A stretch of 64,000 nucleotides of DNA. It comes from Chionis minor. Taxonomy: Eukaryota; Chordata; Aves; Charadriiformes; Chionididae. The translations under genes and the position numbers were made by a program. The notes beneath the pieces are model-generated. The model was not told the origin of the DNA and did no database searches. It worked only from the letters and a program-made list of their open reading frames with translations. The DNA is taken from the NCBI GenBank assembly GCA_013398295.1, contig VZSF01007904.1, positions 277,332 through 341,331 of the forward strand, written 5' to 3'. Below, piece after piece: positions 47,501 to 59,810 of the stretch (positions are counted from its first letter, which is position 1; every line of letters begins with the position of its first letter).

Positions 47501-49654
47501 ATAGCATAGCTTGGTTTAACTTCACACCATGGTATTCCTTGGGCTGGGCTGGGCTGGTCTGAATGCCCATTCGTCTGGGGAAAACACTGGGCTCTGGGTA
47601 GGAATGAGCGTAAGAAAAGTAGATGCTCTGCCAGCACAGCAAAGCACAAAATTTTTGGCATGGGAAGAACAGAAAGTGTGATGTGCAAGAGGTACTTCAT
47701 GGCACATTTCAGGTGACATCCTTCAGCTCTACTGCAGGGATTTGAGCCACACCTCTGCCATGCGTCTGAACATGAGGTTGTGTCTAAGCCATTTGTAGCA
47801 CAGCTAACGGAGAGAGGTCGCTTCATCACAACCTAAGCCTGACACGACAAATTTTCCTCTGAGGTGCTGGTTTGCTCCTGTTGATTCAAGAGGCAACCTG
47901 GAGGACAAGTGGAGATAGATGAATACACAGCTATATTGGGGTGAAGCCCATCCTGCCATACGTGCACCTCCAGGCTATCTCCCCGCTTGCAAATTGGGGA
48001 GGACAGGGCTTATGTTTCCATGTGTTTCTCCTCTTGTTTGAACCCTTTGGAGCAGGGGTTACCTCTCCCCACCTTCCTGGCGTGGACCTCATGCAATGGG
48101 GCTGTGCTCTCAGCTGGAATTCTCCTGTGACAGATCTTCCATGGGAGCAAATTAATTCAAATCCAATGCAAAAGCCCATCATGTAAGAGACTATTGCACC
48201 TCATAGGCTACCCTTGGGTCAGCAGCCATGCCCTGGAGCATCCTTCAGGGGATGGTGGTAAACAAAGATGGAACCCAGACTGGACTTAACTTGTTCAGTA
48301 ATTACAGGCTCTGAAAAATTGGTGCTGCCAATGTATCATGGATGGCTATTTGGAAACACCTCCCGGACAGATGCATGGTCTATAACGTACATTTTGATTA
48401 GTTCACTGCAGTCAGTCTTGGCTTCACCAGAGTCCTAGGTCTCCGTGGTCCCTCATCAGAGGTGACATAAAGCCACGAGGTCATTCAAGCACTCTTGTCA
48501 CTGTGGGAATCAGCAAGTGAGGTCTTGCCCTATGTATTCACTTAGGCAGAGCTTGGGCACTAGAGTTTCTCCTTTTCCCGTGGGCATTATAAAAGTAAAT
48601 GGATAAAAAAGAGTTCGAACAAACCCTAAATGAAAGGCCTGTGTTGACTAAAGCAAATTTCCGTGTGGAGAGAAGTGGAAGAGAGGGTTGAGCATTTTTT
48701 TCAGTCTGGAAGTCCTTGAGGTGGGTTGTTTTTTGTTTTGTTGCTGTAGTTGTTGTTTTTTGGCTTTTTTCTCCTAGTGTATGTCTCTGTGTGTCCAGGA
48801 CAGCCCAAGGATTCCTCTTGGAGCACAACACACAAGTCATTGGGAAATGTTGGGGATGGTGGAGATGTACATTATATACAGGCAATTTAATGCCAGTCCT
48901 GTGACACAAAGAATATTTCTAATTTTGGTATCGGGAAGCTACATTTTACTGACTTGAGTCCCCAGCCCACAATGAAGCAATTATTAATGCACTATGATAC
49001 TGAGATACAAACCAAGTTTAATAGTTTATTTGTAGAAATGTGGTGGGCAGGCAGAGCTATCCAGTTAATATGGTATTTCTGTGGCACCAGGAAATGTGTG
49101 GGTGGGTACTCCTAGGAGCATCCTCTTTGCACCGCCAACGCAGCAGAAGCCAAGAGATGTTAGCTGGAAGAAGTAATGCAGCGAAATACTCCTATTCAGG
49201 GTATTTTTTTTTTTTTAAAAGGATCTTTTTGTTCAGGATGCCACTTTCCAGAAAGTGCAGTGCTTGTACAACCCTGTCCCTGCTTCTCTCCCCCAGCACA
49301 CTCTCCTTGATAAGACACAGGCTTTGAGGAAGCACTGGTGGTCCCCTGGGAAAGGCAGCTGCAAGGAAAGCAAGATTTCATGCTTGGCTTTTGCACACAA
49401 GCCCTGCTGTGCTCGACAAGTCCCCCTGCAGAAGAAAGCTTTTATCAACAGCTGTGTCAGGAAGCAGGGAGCCCTGCAGCTGAGTAGTGGATTGCTTGGC
49501 TTTGTCACTAGCAAACGGGTTAATATTTTGCTCATGTGGGTCATTGAAATATATGCCCTATAGTGCAATTCAGCAGGCTCTGAAGAGGTCCGGCTTGGTT
49601 AAGGTAGCTCAAAGCATTGCCCTTCCAGACTGGAGCACTTATTATCCTCCCCCA

Positions 49655-49717
49655 CCCCCCCCCCCCCCCCAAAAAAAAAAANNNNNNNNNNNNNNNNNNN
49701 NNNNNNNNNNNNNNNNN
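49655..49717. other. C16-A11 homopolymers running into a 36-base assembly gap
   Basis: C16 (49655-49670) and A11 (49671-49681) are followed by 36 N at 49682-49717, then AATAAATATTA. The gap most likely reflects failure to sequence or size the homopolymers, with poly(G) on the other strand. Any reading frame across it is meaningless. Confidence 0.95.
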
Positions 49718-52700
49718 AATAAATATTACTCCATATATCTTCTCAAGGTGACTGGCTGGAGCTCCACTCTAATCAGACAGTTTCCCCCTTTTATCTGTCC
49801 CCGATCTGTCCAAGCAGCTCTGGAGTCCGTCAGCCCCGTGATATCATATCTTGGCAAAATCCCTGCCTGTTTGCTTTTTGCCAGGATGAATCCTGTAAAC
49901 ACTCGCAAGAAATCACAGCAGGCCCTGAGGGAAGCACTTTTTTCCCTCCTCCCCTCCAGCGAAACAGCCCATCCTTCACGGCTCGCATGGGATGCTGGGG
50001 AGGGAGAGGAGGAAACACAGAGGCTGAAGGGCAAGCAGGAGGAAAGGCAGGGATGGAGGACCATGCTGTGGTTTTTCCTGGAACGACGGAGCAGCGAGGA
50101 CAACCTTGATAACTATGGAAAATAAACAAACGCGGGGGTGAAGAATCCAACTGAGTTCTCTGCCAGTCACTTGATTTTGCTCTGTTCGTTGATGCGTTTG
50201 TTGAAAAGGCTTTTCCTTGATGTGTCAGAAGTATTGCAAAGCATGGGGCAGCCAACACCCAGCTGGGACTGACCCTAACCTGGCAGCCTTGGTCTGGTTA
50301 CTTAAGCAAATGAGGCTTTGGGGATTAAGGAGGCATGTATCTGTCTGGTTGTTTCCTTTTCCCTGCCCTCCGGATAACTTCTGAGCCCATTCCTTGTTTG
50401 CAGACTAACCTAAAAGAGGGCAGTGATCTTGGAAAGATTAAATTTCTGAAAGTTTCTTGAAAATGCTCCAGCAGATGGACGGACAGCCTAAGGGTGTGCA
50501 GGGGTGAGGGGATGGCTGCAGCCTGAGCCTAACCCGAGCATGGCAAAAGCCACCTGATGAGCAAACTGGAGCCCACCAAAGGCTTGCAGGACGCTCAAGG
50601 AAATGTCAGAGGAGGTAGCCCACAGTCATCTCATCCCAGTCATGCTGATGCTGCCGTGTGATGCCACACCATGCATTCCTATTAATGAACAGGGAGACAC
50701 GGCCTGATGCCAGTGCAAATTTTAGTCCATATGATCACACCAGGTACCTGTAGCACTGCTGGGAGTTTCCTCACCTCATCTCCTGTGGCTGGATAGACCC
50801 CAGGGATACCTACAAGATAGCTGTTTTGAGCTGCCATCCCTCTGAAGCCTTGCATGCAACCATCTTTCAATGTAGAGAGGGAAAGGCAGAAGCCAAATCT
50901 CTAAGCACCATAAAGGTTTTATTATAAACAAACTTCTGAGAGCACTTTGGGAGCTGGGATGATTAACATTCCTTAACAAAGAGGGTGGGGGTGGAGCAGG
51001 ACCTGGGGGGGGGGAGACACAACACTGTCCTGCGGGTCCCACCTTCCCACCTAATCCCCCTGTTGCCATCTGGCAGATTTACTGGCCCCAGTAATGTTGT
51101 TCCCACTGATATAATGAGGAATTGCAGGTTGTGCTATATTTCCTCATGAATTTTGCTTCCCTGCCAGAAAAGTTCAGGGCTGGGTCAGACTTTTGTATGT
51201 ATTTATGTATATTAACAAAAAAAAAAACCCACCCAAAAACATAGATATGTTTTTCTTCTTTCCAGGTGATTTCCACCTTTCCCCATCTAAGGACTCATTC
51301 ATCCTCATCTTCCCTACTCACCAGTTTTTTTTACTGTTTGCCTGGTTTGGGTTAAAGAAAATAATTGAAGGACCAAACCCCATACCAATCCCTTCCAGAC
51401 TGGGGATGCTCCATGGTGCTGCTTTCTGTGGGTGCCAAGGGGACCGTACTGGATGCGCAGCTCCCTGCCCGCACCAGAGGATCACTGAGCCTGCCAGCAG
51501 CCTGCCCTGACCCCACTTCCACAGGGGAACACTAGTTCAATCAAGCTCAGTCACAGCTTACTAGGCTGAAAAGGAGAGGTAGGTGGTTTGGACTTCAAAC
51601 AGTCCTGTCCCTCCTCCCCTCCTACAGTCATGGACCACCTTCACAGGGTCACGATCAGAAAGGAACATGCACCAGCATCCTCATCTCCAAGCTTCTAGCA
51701 TGCTGATTTATCTCATGCCTACGTCCACTGTCACAGCTCAAGGCAGGATGCTGAGAAACATAGACGGGAGATTTGGAGGAGTACCCATCATCATGGACTT
51801 ATTTCTCCTCTGAGCTAAGGACCAGCAGTGACAGGGACCTTGGAGAAATGAAACTGCAGCATAAAATTAAAAGTCATTTGCTCTGCACTAGGTCTGGACT
51901 TGCTCCTCACCACTGCCGTCTGTGCTCAGACCTGTGCATGCTTCTGAGAGGAGAGGGGAAGAAATGAGGTTTTTTCTCTCCATTGGGATTATGCGATGGG
52001 AACACAGGGAGACAGAGGTCTTGGAGGATACAGCTTCCCCAGGGAGACAATAAGCACTGAAACCTGTGGGCACAAAGTGACAAAACACCTTTGAGCAGCT
52101 GTGTTTTGCACAACCTGAGCTGTAGCACTGGTGCTCCATCATCTCCAGATCAGATGCATGGCTTTGAAGTCCCATTTCACCCATCTTGTAAGAGAAAGGC
52201 AAACACAAACAGGTGGAAATCACCTTTTCCCCCATCCCATGTCCAAACCACATAATTACCCCTCCAGCTTTGCTGCATCTGCCTCAAATCTTCCTACTCT
52301 TGCAAACATATTTTCCTTGAAGCTGCAATTGTTTTTGGAGAAGCAACTGTCCAGGCCAGGAGTTCAGAAAATAACCACCTCCATCAGATTAAAATTCACC
52401 TGAACAGCAAAGCTGCTTTCTCTGGATGGTACCAGGCTATTAAGCCCAGCGGAAGGTGCCCAGGGATGGTCTGAGCTTTGTTGTTCTCATTCCTCTTGTA
52501 CAGCGCGTACCCATGGCCACATATAGGCTGTCCTGTTGCAGTAAGAACTGACCAAGCCCCCTCTTTTAGGACAAGAAGCCCTAAAATATGTTTCTAGGGG
52601 AACTTCATAATGAATAAAGGCTCCTAGCACTGCCACTTACAAAGGGTTCTCTTCTCAGACTTAGCTAGAGGTCTGGCAGGAGCCTGGTGGTGTAGGCACT

Positions 52701-55700
52701 GCTCCTGCCTAAAGGTTTTAGGATGCTAGTTCTAGGCACAGCCTGTAGATGAACATTCCACCCTCACTCTCTAAGGTTTTCATGGGTCTTTTCAGTAGAT
52801 CACTCTATTTTTTAAAAGACGGTCGCTGTTCTCCTGGGAATGCAGTCAAAATTTGGGACAAGGTGAATCCCACGTGTGCACAGCCAGGCACATGAGGCCA
52901 GACATCCAGAATACCACCCACCCTCCCCCAGGGTGCAAGGGGGTCCAGATGTCCCCACACAATCCCTCCCAGTTCTATTTCATGTGATCCAGGAAATGTC
53001 AGGTATAGTACTCATGGGTTTCCTCTCCCTCTACTCAGAATTAACCATACCTGCTTGCCAGAGGGTTGCACACTCTACCCACAGGACTTTTCCATTTGAG
53101 AGCCTGATGCCTGGCCACAACTAGGCTTTTGAACCTGGATTTCAGCAGTGTTCCCCTTTCAGCTCTCAACGAAAAGCAAGGCTGGCATTATTGCCACATG
53201 GAAGTAGCTTCATATGACGTGAGCTTCTCATGACCAGTGTTAAAAGAACCCTTACTGGATGGTGTTTTCCAGCTCTGCCTGCTAACTCTCTACTATCTGC
53301 ATTAAACGAGAGGTGATTTTGAGATACATTTATGTATTGTTTCCTGTGTCAGGGAGACAACTCACTTTTCTTGCTTGTGGCTGAGAGACCTGATGGAGCC
53401 AGAGCAGAGAGAACCCCTTGCCTAGGAGGAACAGCCACCACCAGCATCCCCGTTCCCCAACTGAGACAACATGGTCAAGCCATACCTATGTCCTGCTCCT
53501 TGAGACCCTCACCCTCTCCCAGACAGCCTGACTCACCATGCCAGTCCAAACTGGGAGGAGAACCCCCATCCCATTACCAGTTCAACCTTGAATGCATGAC
53601 CAAGGCCCACTGGACTGGAGATTTACCCCATCCCAATAAGAAGGAGCACAAGCCTAGTCCTGGGCTTTGACACCACTAGAGGTGGTGAAAGATGCCTGTC
53701 GCAGCTCTCACAACATCGGACAAAGGCAGGAAAGCTGAGGAACATGATGGGGACATGCCCTCTTAACGGCAGGCGGGGAAATTAGAGACCTGCATTTCTG
53801 ACTGATTGCCTGCCCGTGCTATCCCATATTTTTGTGAACACATTCTTGACCGCAGAAACCTGGATCACACCCTTTAGGAGAGAAATGGAAGGACTTGCTG
53901 TACTCGAGGCACTTGAGCTCCTTCATGAGAGGGGAGTCAGACTTTTTTAAAGACGCTCTTGTTAAACAGGAGGCTGTTGCCCCAGAAGAGCTGCCAGAGC
54001 CTTTGCCTCTCCAAACACCATCCCTGAACAAGTCACACACCTCCTCATCAGAGGCTGGCTCTAAGCTGCCTTTTCCCCCCCGATTTCAGAGTTTTACAGT
54101 CAGAGTTCCTCATTTTCCATGTCATTAATCTCCACGGGCCCTGGCTCCAAGCAGGTTGGAAGCCAAATCCTGCCAGACAGGTGCCAAGTGAAATCCAAGT
54201 TGTCTGGAAAAGAAGAAAATTCAACTGAAATTTTGAAGAGCACGTGAACTGTATGTTGGCTCTCACCAACCACCCATCAGGGCAAGTGCAAGGCTGCTCA
54301 AGCCTACAGATGGTTTTGGTGGCAGTCAGCTTGCCTTTTCCCATTTCACTTGACTTTTTCAGCAACCAGCCAAAATATGAAGTGTTCGTCTGAACTAACA
54401 TCTTTAATTTTGCCCAAGGAAAAAACCAAACCCAAACCTTGGAGATTATTTTTAAGTTTCTCAAGAAAGATTTTCTTGCTTTGAGAGCTGCCATTGAGCA
54501 TTGTCAGCCAACACATTTTTGCAGTGATTTTTAATTTCCTCTGGCATTTTTTTGAGCTGCTCTGCCATGAGATTCCAATTCCTTGAGGTCCCAAAGCTGA
54601 AGATGAGACAGGCAAAACCTCTTTCAGGCAGGGTGAGGGAAAAGTAGAAACTTGTTCCATGGTGGGAAAAGAGAGAATGAGGAAGAGCACCAGGTCTCTC
54701 ACCTGGACACCTCCAGAGATGTCCTACTGCCTTCAACACCAGCTCTCTCCCCAGCTTATGCAGGTTGCCCATGCAGTTTGCTTCTGCTCCAGAGCGTGAG
54801 GACCAACACTGCAGGAGTAATACTGACCTTCGCCTCTCCTGCAACCTGCAGGTGACTCTCAGCTTCACAATTTTTTTGTGATTACTCTAAATCTGAGATT
54901 TTAGGCAGGAGGTCTGCCTGTTATTGAGAGGTCATTTGCTCTGAGGGATGTCTTTGCAGCACCTCCATGTCGATGGGGTGGCCCTCAGGGTTTTGGCATG
55001 GGCTTTGCTTAACCTCTTCCCAGACCGCTCAGCACATACCAAGGTTGCCTGGACTGCCAGACTGCCAGTACTAGCTCCCGATTGGCAAGGGCTGTGCAAG
55101 CTACCTACAGGCTGCCCTGCCAATGAACTCAGCAAACCAGCTACACTGGAATCCAAGACAAAAATCAAGGTGCCATGGTTTTCTGCTAAGGGGAGGCTGG
55201 GAGCTGCGAAGTTGCATGTTTGTGTGTTAGTTTCCTCCCTCCAGAAAGAAGTGCCAGCACGGTTTAACTAGAAGAGCTGTATGGCGCGACACCAGGAATA
55301 AATTGCTAAACAGACCAGCAGCACCATCTCATTGAGCTGGGATCCTTAGGAACAAGGGCTCTGACAGCCCATGGCGTGATCCATCATGCCTCTGCGCCAG
55401 CTCTCTTATAAAGCAAATCTGAGATGTGCTTCAGAGGAGCCCTAATGAAATCTGCAGATACTTTACTGCTCTGGTTGGATTGTTCTTCCTTCCCCCCCTT
55501 CCAAGCCTCTTCAAAACAGAGCTTGGAAGCAGCCTGTGATATTTAAGTCCTTAAGTCTTGCCTTTCTTGACTCACAAAGGGAACCAAAAGGAATTGTTTT
55601 GAAATAACAGTGCAAATCAAATTACCCATCACAGATAAGGAGGAGAGAGGTCAAATATGAAAAGGCTTTAGATGAAAGAAGAATTAGCCTGCGACCCGCC

Positions 55701-56837
55701 AGGAATAACTCAATTCAAGTCTCATTTTCAGCACCCCCAGAATCTGGCGCAACAGAGGTCCCTAATGAAGCCCAGCAAATAAACCTGGCCAAGACAATTT
55801 GTTATACCGCCAAACACAGAGCCATTTCACCAACCACATGCTAAGCATCAACCATCCCCTCAAATGGGAAAAGTATATCAATGTATTAGAAGCCATCATC
55901 AATCAGCCCAGAGGAAACCAAGCGGCACTGTTCAGGTTCCACCCAGAGCTATGGGAAGCCACTCTGTGGTTTGAGTTTACAGATATTCGGCAGCCTCATG
56001 TGCACCTACTCCTCCTCCTCCCAAGCTGTATCCCCTGGAAGTGGGGTTGGGGACCTGGCTGCCCCAGCCTGCAGACATCCCCATGGCACCCGGGCCAAAA
56101 AGAGCCGGGGCAGGAGCTTTGCACACCCTCTCCTCTTGACTGCACCAGTGTTCACCCGGCGCTCCCCAGACTTGGCAGGTTTATTGATGGTCTTGGGACA
56201 TGCCTGGGGCTTCCAGCAGGGCTTTTCCACTACCTCCACTTCAATTTTCCACCCTTTCACAGAAAAGTTCTCTCCGCCTTTCCTGAAAACATAGTTTATC
56301 ACCTTTGGTCACAATCTTCCTTCTCCCAGAGTGCAGCAGAAAATTTGAGACCAGACCCAACACAGAGCTATCGAGGCTGGGCTTGGGGGCCAGGTGGGGA
56401 CCCTGATCAGCGCCCAGACCCACCTCCTGGATAAATAGGCTGCAGAAATTCCTGTTGCTCACCACCGAATGAACCCAGCTGGCTAAAAGGCAGTTGCTAA
56501 GCTTGTGCTGGCTGTATTATTCATGGGGATTGGGGAGGATTTCAGAAATTGATCTATGCAGCGGGGAAGGAGGGATTATTTTCTTTCTTTTTCTCCTTCA
56601 AACTAAAACGCGTAATGGAAGAGTGAAATTCTGAAAGCTTTCTCAAGGACTCTGCCTATTTTAATTGCCTTTAAAGCAGAGGAATTGCTCCCCATTCCCT
56701 TCCTGATTTAACGGGAAACAGGTCTCTCGTTCCTGCAGACCCTCTGAAACTGTTGACCATTTGATAATTGTGTCTTGATAGATCACAAGCACATGCTGTC
56801 CATATCCATCCTCCCAAATACAGTAAACCTCCCTCTT

Positions 56838-56839
<2 letters not shown>

Positions 56840-56875
<36 letters not shown>
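56840..56875. repeat. T36 homopolymer
   Basis: Thirty-six T in a row, followed by ATTTAATTGC. On the minus strand this reads GCAATTAAATA followed by the A run, so an AATAAA lies directly against it. The flanks are not recognised as a retrocopy, and no target-site duplication was found by eye. Confidence 0.95.
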
Positions 56876-56877
<2 letters not shown>

Positions 56878-59198
56878 TTAATTGCATTGAATTTGCAGAT
56901 TCTAAACCTTTCCCCCTTGGGGTGGGGGAATGAATAAATGAAAAAATAGATGAAACTTACTCAAAGGACCCTTAATAAAGCAGGGAAAGGGCACCTGTCT
57001 GTGGCTGGTTCATGCCAATTCTCTGTCTTTTCAATCAGACCTGTACGGGAAGGAAGGTTTTCCCCACTCTTGCTGTGCATGCAACACAGGAGTGAGGTTT
57101 TGGGGTGGTTTTGTCTTGATGCCCATACAGTCCCCCCAGAGGAGCAGCAGCTCGGCCAGGTAGAGAGGTCCTGCAGCAAGGGAGCAATGTGTGCCACCAC
57201 CTTTTCTCAGGATCTGGCCTGTTACATCTTGTTAATGCTCCTGAAACTTACAATGTCTTTTAGATGTGGGGAAGGGAGGGAGGTTTGTTTTAACTCGTGG
57301 ACATGCAGAAGACACTTGGCCCACCGTTGTAGTCCCTCTAGGCCTGAATAGCAGGGGTGTTTCTTGCATGGACACTTGGTCCCAGACTGTAAGAGGCAAA
57401 GCAGGAGGGCAGCTCTGAGCTTCTATCATCAACTGAGACTGGGGCATCTCTGCCAGCAGTGCAGGCAGCCCTGCTTCTCCCTGTGCTCAACCTCCCATCC
57501 CATTTCAGCTTCAGCCCCATCTGTTTTCCTTCCAGAGATAAAATCTGTTTCAAGCTGGAAGCGTGTGCTGCACTGCCCATTCCTCCAGGAGCTACAGCAG
57601 TGGGTGGCTGCAGCTGCTGCCCCATCGGATTGGGCTGGGGATGCACAGGATGATCAGGGACTGGATCCTGTCGCAGGTGGCCATGATGGACAGCAGACTT
57701 CTGCCATTCCCACTGTCCTGAATAAAACCCCGTAGCTCTCACAGAGAGGTTCATGGTCCCTTTCTGAGCTCAGAAAGCAAAGCACAAGGTGGCAGCACAC
57801 TGCTGCCCAGCATTAGGGGACCCGCAGGGATGATGCCTGCCCACCACATGGCAGCCCTCTTCCTGGACAACTGCTACTGTTGCTCCTGTGCAGCCCTCAA
57901 GTTGGTCTCAGAGAAGCGAGTCCCAGGTCTGCAGCTATAGAAGCTTTGAGGGTCTCCTGGCCAAGCACCGGTTGCTTCTGCACTAGCCTCAGGTTTTCCG
58001 GGCAGTCTCAGGTTGGGATAGTGTAAGAGGGTGGAGAGAGAGTTCAAGAAACAAAACGAAGCTCTGTGCAATCACCTCCCAGGTGGCATCCCAGATCTCC
58101 ACATCCTTGTAATCACACAGAAACCATGTGGTCCAACTCAATAAGCCCCTCAGTAAACAGAGAGATGATGCCTTTTTCTCAGAGCCTGTAATTAGTTCTT
58201 CTAAGATTTGCTTCTTCCCTGCTGAAGCCTTTCATCAGCGCAGCCTGCGAGACACTTTGCACAGTCGTGAAATATTAATATATTCTCAGTCCTTGGCAGG
58301 AGCTGTTTTTGCTAAGTTATGCTGTCATAAAAAAGGCAGACTGTGACTTCCCCACAGCCCTACAGAGTTGGCTTTTTATCTCTTTCACAATTATTAAAAC
58401 ATATTATCTCTTATTCTGTGAACACCATTGCACAGCCCTACTGAGGAGCCCTGGTTTTCATGCACCTCCATGGAGGTTAACTTGGCTTAGCTGCCAGCCA
58501 AGGTCAACCCACAACATGACTTACCATTCAGGGGCCATCTGTAGGCCTCTGAAGAGGGGACTGGCTGTAGTGCCTGCATGTTGGAGATCCTAACCTGCCC
58601 TCACTAGGCACATCCAGGACTTTTATCAGGTTGTTCACATCTTCATTCAGACCTGCAGCCATTAGTATGTTCCATTGTACAGTCTTAGCAGCAGATCCCA
58701 TCAACCTTTGGGGTTCCCTTGGAAAATGCCTAGTGTTATTGACTATCTCTGTTGCCTGTTGGTTGATAACTTGAGTCTTGTTTCCAGGCGCAGTCGGCAA
58801 GGCATTTCTTTTCACTTTGAACCTCTCCTCTCCTGGCAACAGGCATCTTCATTCAAACACATGCATTATTACAGCCATACCCCATGGCAGACTGTGAAGG
58901 CAATCACTGTCTAGTTCATACACAAAATGGCTCCATCCCATCACTCTACATGTACACCGCATACTCATTGGGCCAGCACCAGGCTTTCCAGAGTCTCTGA
59001 ATTGACTTTCTGCACACTGTCTGCATTTGGTCTACCTTGGAGCAAAAACTTACTGGCATTTAAATGTCTCTGTCTTGATAGAGTTACTGTGGGGTCTCTG
59101 GGTATTCTCCTTCCACGCTTTGTCTTGTGTTCCTACAGCCCATCTACAGCCCCTTTATTCAGCTTTTAGGATCTCTTGAGCTAAATTCCTTTCATAGC

Positions 59199-59201
<3 letters not shown>

Positions 59202-59229
<28 letters not shown>
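59202..59229. repeat. T28 homopolymer
   Basis: Twenty-eight T in a row between TCATAGCTGA and GAGTTGGATT. No polyadenylation hexamer lies next to it on the minus strand, so a retroposed tail is not supported. Confidence 0.95.
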
Positions 59230-59748
59230 GAGTTGGATTTGCCGTTGACAGATCTTGCGTGGGTCACTCTTGTCTGCAGGCAGGACCAAAGAGCATCAGT
59301 TTCAAGTGCCAGCTACCTGTGCCAGCTGGTCCTGCTTGGGTTTGCTTGGTTTTTTTTAAATCTATCACCATTTTCCTCCCACTGTTTATCTGGATGGCCT
59401 GAAGAGCATCCCCTTGTTAAAACACCACCTATCTGGGCACAAGTCTCAAACATGCTGATTCAAGACCTCCGACTTACGCACTACTGTGATTATACTAATG
59501 TAGGATGTGAGATTGTTGCTTTTTCTTAATGTTGGGGAAATCATGGCAGTTACACCCACGGAAGCAGATTTCTGCCATTGGCCAGGCTTTAGCCTTTCCT
59601 CCCGTACTTGGACAGAAAGCTTGTAAATTCCCAGACACGGCCGTGTTATTGCGCCTTTTCATCAGGTATCACACCATTTTGCTCTGGGGGAAGCCTCCCA
59701 GCCTCTCCCCACTGGGAACTCAAGCTCAGGTCGCTAGTCCCCTTACAC

Positions 59749-59810
59749 TGTCCCTGAGCACCTGGTTCCATGCCCTGGCTGCAAGGGCACTAATGTCCCT
59801 GAGCACCTGG
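59749..59810 (+). repeat. 17-bp direct repeat, 45 bp apart
   Basis: TGTCCCTGAGCACCTGG occurs exactly at 59749-59765 and 59794-59810. The spacer shows no further repetition. It could be a small local duplication or the remains of a degraded minisatellite. Confidence 0.85.

Noticed and set aside
49487..50125. 212-codon frame on the + strand
   Set aside because: It crosses the 36-N gap and homopolymers, so the frame is not continuous in any meaningful sense.
51090..51130. 'TTCCCACTGATATAATGAGG' as another ancient repeat relic
   Set aside because: Too diverged and too short to separate from chance.
55799..56434. 211-codon + strand frame
   Set aside because: The Pro/Trp/Gly-rich composition follows base content, overlapping minus-strand frames are similarly open, and no domain is visible.
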